Source of the DNA: Chrysomallon squamiferum
Lineage: Eukaryota > Mollusca > Gastropoda > Neomphalida > Peltospiridae
Direction of reading: 5' to 3'
NCBI GenBank assembly: GCA_012295275.1
Contig: CM022675.1
Location: forward strand, 12,532,753-12,577,752
Length of the DNA stretch: 45,000 nt
Shown: piece by piece, positions 44,163-45,000 of the stretch
Numbering within the stretch: position 1 is the stretch's first letter
How the letters are laid out: every line of letters begins with the position of its first letter
Notes under the pieces: generated by a model
The model's database searches: none
Told to the model about the DNA's origin: nothing
The model's input: the letters and a program-made list of their open reading frames with translations, nothing else
Translations under genes and position numbers: made by a program

Positions 44163-45000
44163 GTGAGTTTTTAACCTTTACGTTAACCCTTTGACAGCTA
44201 GCTTTTTAAAAAAAAAAAAGTTTAACATATTAACCCCTTCACAACTAAGTTTATTATTAAAAAAACATTTATGATCTATACATTAACTCTTTCACCAGTG
44301 AGTTCATTAACAAAACATTTTTATCATATTTTAACCCCTTTCAAAGCTAAGTTGATTAAAATGTTACCAATGTTAACACTTTTGCAGCAGTGTTTGTGTT
44401 TTTTTTTTTTTTTAAAGTTAACATAAATTTAACAAACTTGCAATTTTATAATTACTGCTTTTATAGTCTTAACATTAACCCAACTAAAGGTTATAAAATT
44501 TATTATTTTTAAAAATTCAATTTTGAATCTTAAATTATTAAAAGCTGGTGTTTCATAATTAAAACCCATCTATCTTAGGTATTATTCATCTATTATGGAA
44601 TATTATTAACACCTTTATAAGCAGTTTCTTTTTGAAAACAAATATCATCTGTAATCATATAACTCACCATTTAGATAATTATTTTTATATCACTATTTTT
44701 GCTTTGATATGTCACTATATTTTTTTAATTTTTTTTTTTACTATGAAAAATGAAACTTTTTTAATGTAGTAAAAAAACTCCTTATAATGTTCATATTTGC
44801 ATTTTTACATGTTTTCTTTTCTTCTGTTTAAGAAAAATCTTGATTTATAATGATAATTCGACCTAATATTTTTATATTTCTTTTCCGCTGTTTAATAATT
44901 TTAACTATATTTGAATAATTAATAATAAAATAGTTTGTTGTAATTTCATATGCAGATTAAAAAAATCAGTTTGTAAAAAGTTCTACAATGGATTATAAAA
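44163..45000 (+). other. PCBP: Intron 7, 5' part
   Basis: Donor gtgagt, then AT-rich sequence. At 44172-44400 there are about four diverged copies of a roughly 60-bp unit containing TTAACCCCTTTCA-like text followed by an A-run. I see nothing else to the window edge. Confidence 0.8.
44172..44400. repeat. Diverged array, about four 60-bp units
   Basis: Units contain TTAACCCYTT, a GCTAAGTT-like segment and an A-rich end. Confidence 0.75.

Overview
The window is animal nuclear DNA: AT-rich, very long introns, dense microsatellites and minisatellites, and coding sequence confined to a few short exons with GT-AG splice sites. The one protein-coding gene I can identify is a poly(C)-binding protein (PCBP / hnRNP E family, KH-domain RNA-binding protein) on the + strand. 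The protein is close to vertebrate PCBPs, but the large simple-repeat load, including (CA)n, (CT)n, (TATG)n and many 20-60 bp minisatellites, together with scattered tRNA-like SINE relics, suggests an invertebrate, probably a lophotrochozoan such as a mollusc. That placement is an inference and no species can be named.

Layout. 1-10979 is upstream DNA with no assignable gene: AT-rich sequence, repeats, some higher-complexity islands, and one candidate orphan terminal coding exon at 9972-10072. The PCBP gene then runs to the right edge. Exon 1 is 10980-11124 with its ATG at 11041, and the other exons are 24829-24852 (24 nt), 30536-30568 (33 nt), 30985-31101 (117 nt), 34008-34127 (120 nt), 38890-39018 (129 nt) and 44040-44162 (123 nt). 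Together they encode the first 210 residues: a short N-terminus, all of KH1, all of KH2 and the start of the linker to KH3. KH3 and the stop codon lie beyond the window. Every intron is phase 0 and every coding segment is a multiple of three, so any single internal exon can be skipped without a frameshift. KH1 is split over four exons, and its GKKG loop is divided by a 5.7 kb intron.

Introns. They hold most of the window and consist of microsatellites, diverged 20-130 bp tandem arrays, tRNA-like SINE fragments, and islands of higher-complexity, CpG-containing sequence that may be regulatory. The most unusual structures sit on splice sites. A perfect 63-bp tandem duplication carries two copies of the exon 5 acceptor, and use of the upstream copy puts the downstream acceptor's own TAG in frame as a stop. 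A 20-unit minisatellite starts inside the exon 5 donor. A smaller tandem duplication starts just after the exon 4 donor. Intron 1 also holds a 438-bp tandem duplication whose two copies differ mainly by patches resembling the different minisatellites that flank them.

No rRNA, canonical tRNA, CRISPR array or intact mobile element was found.
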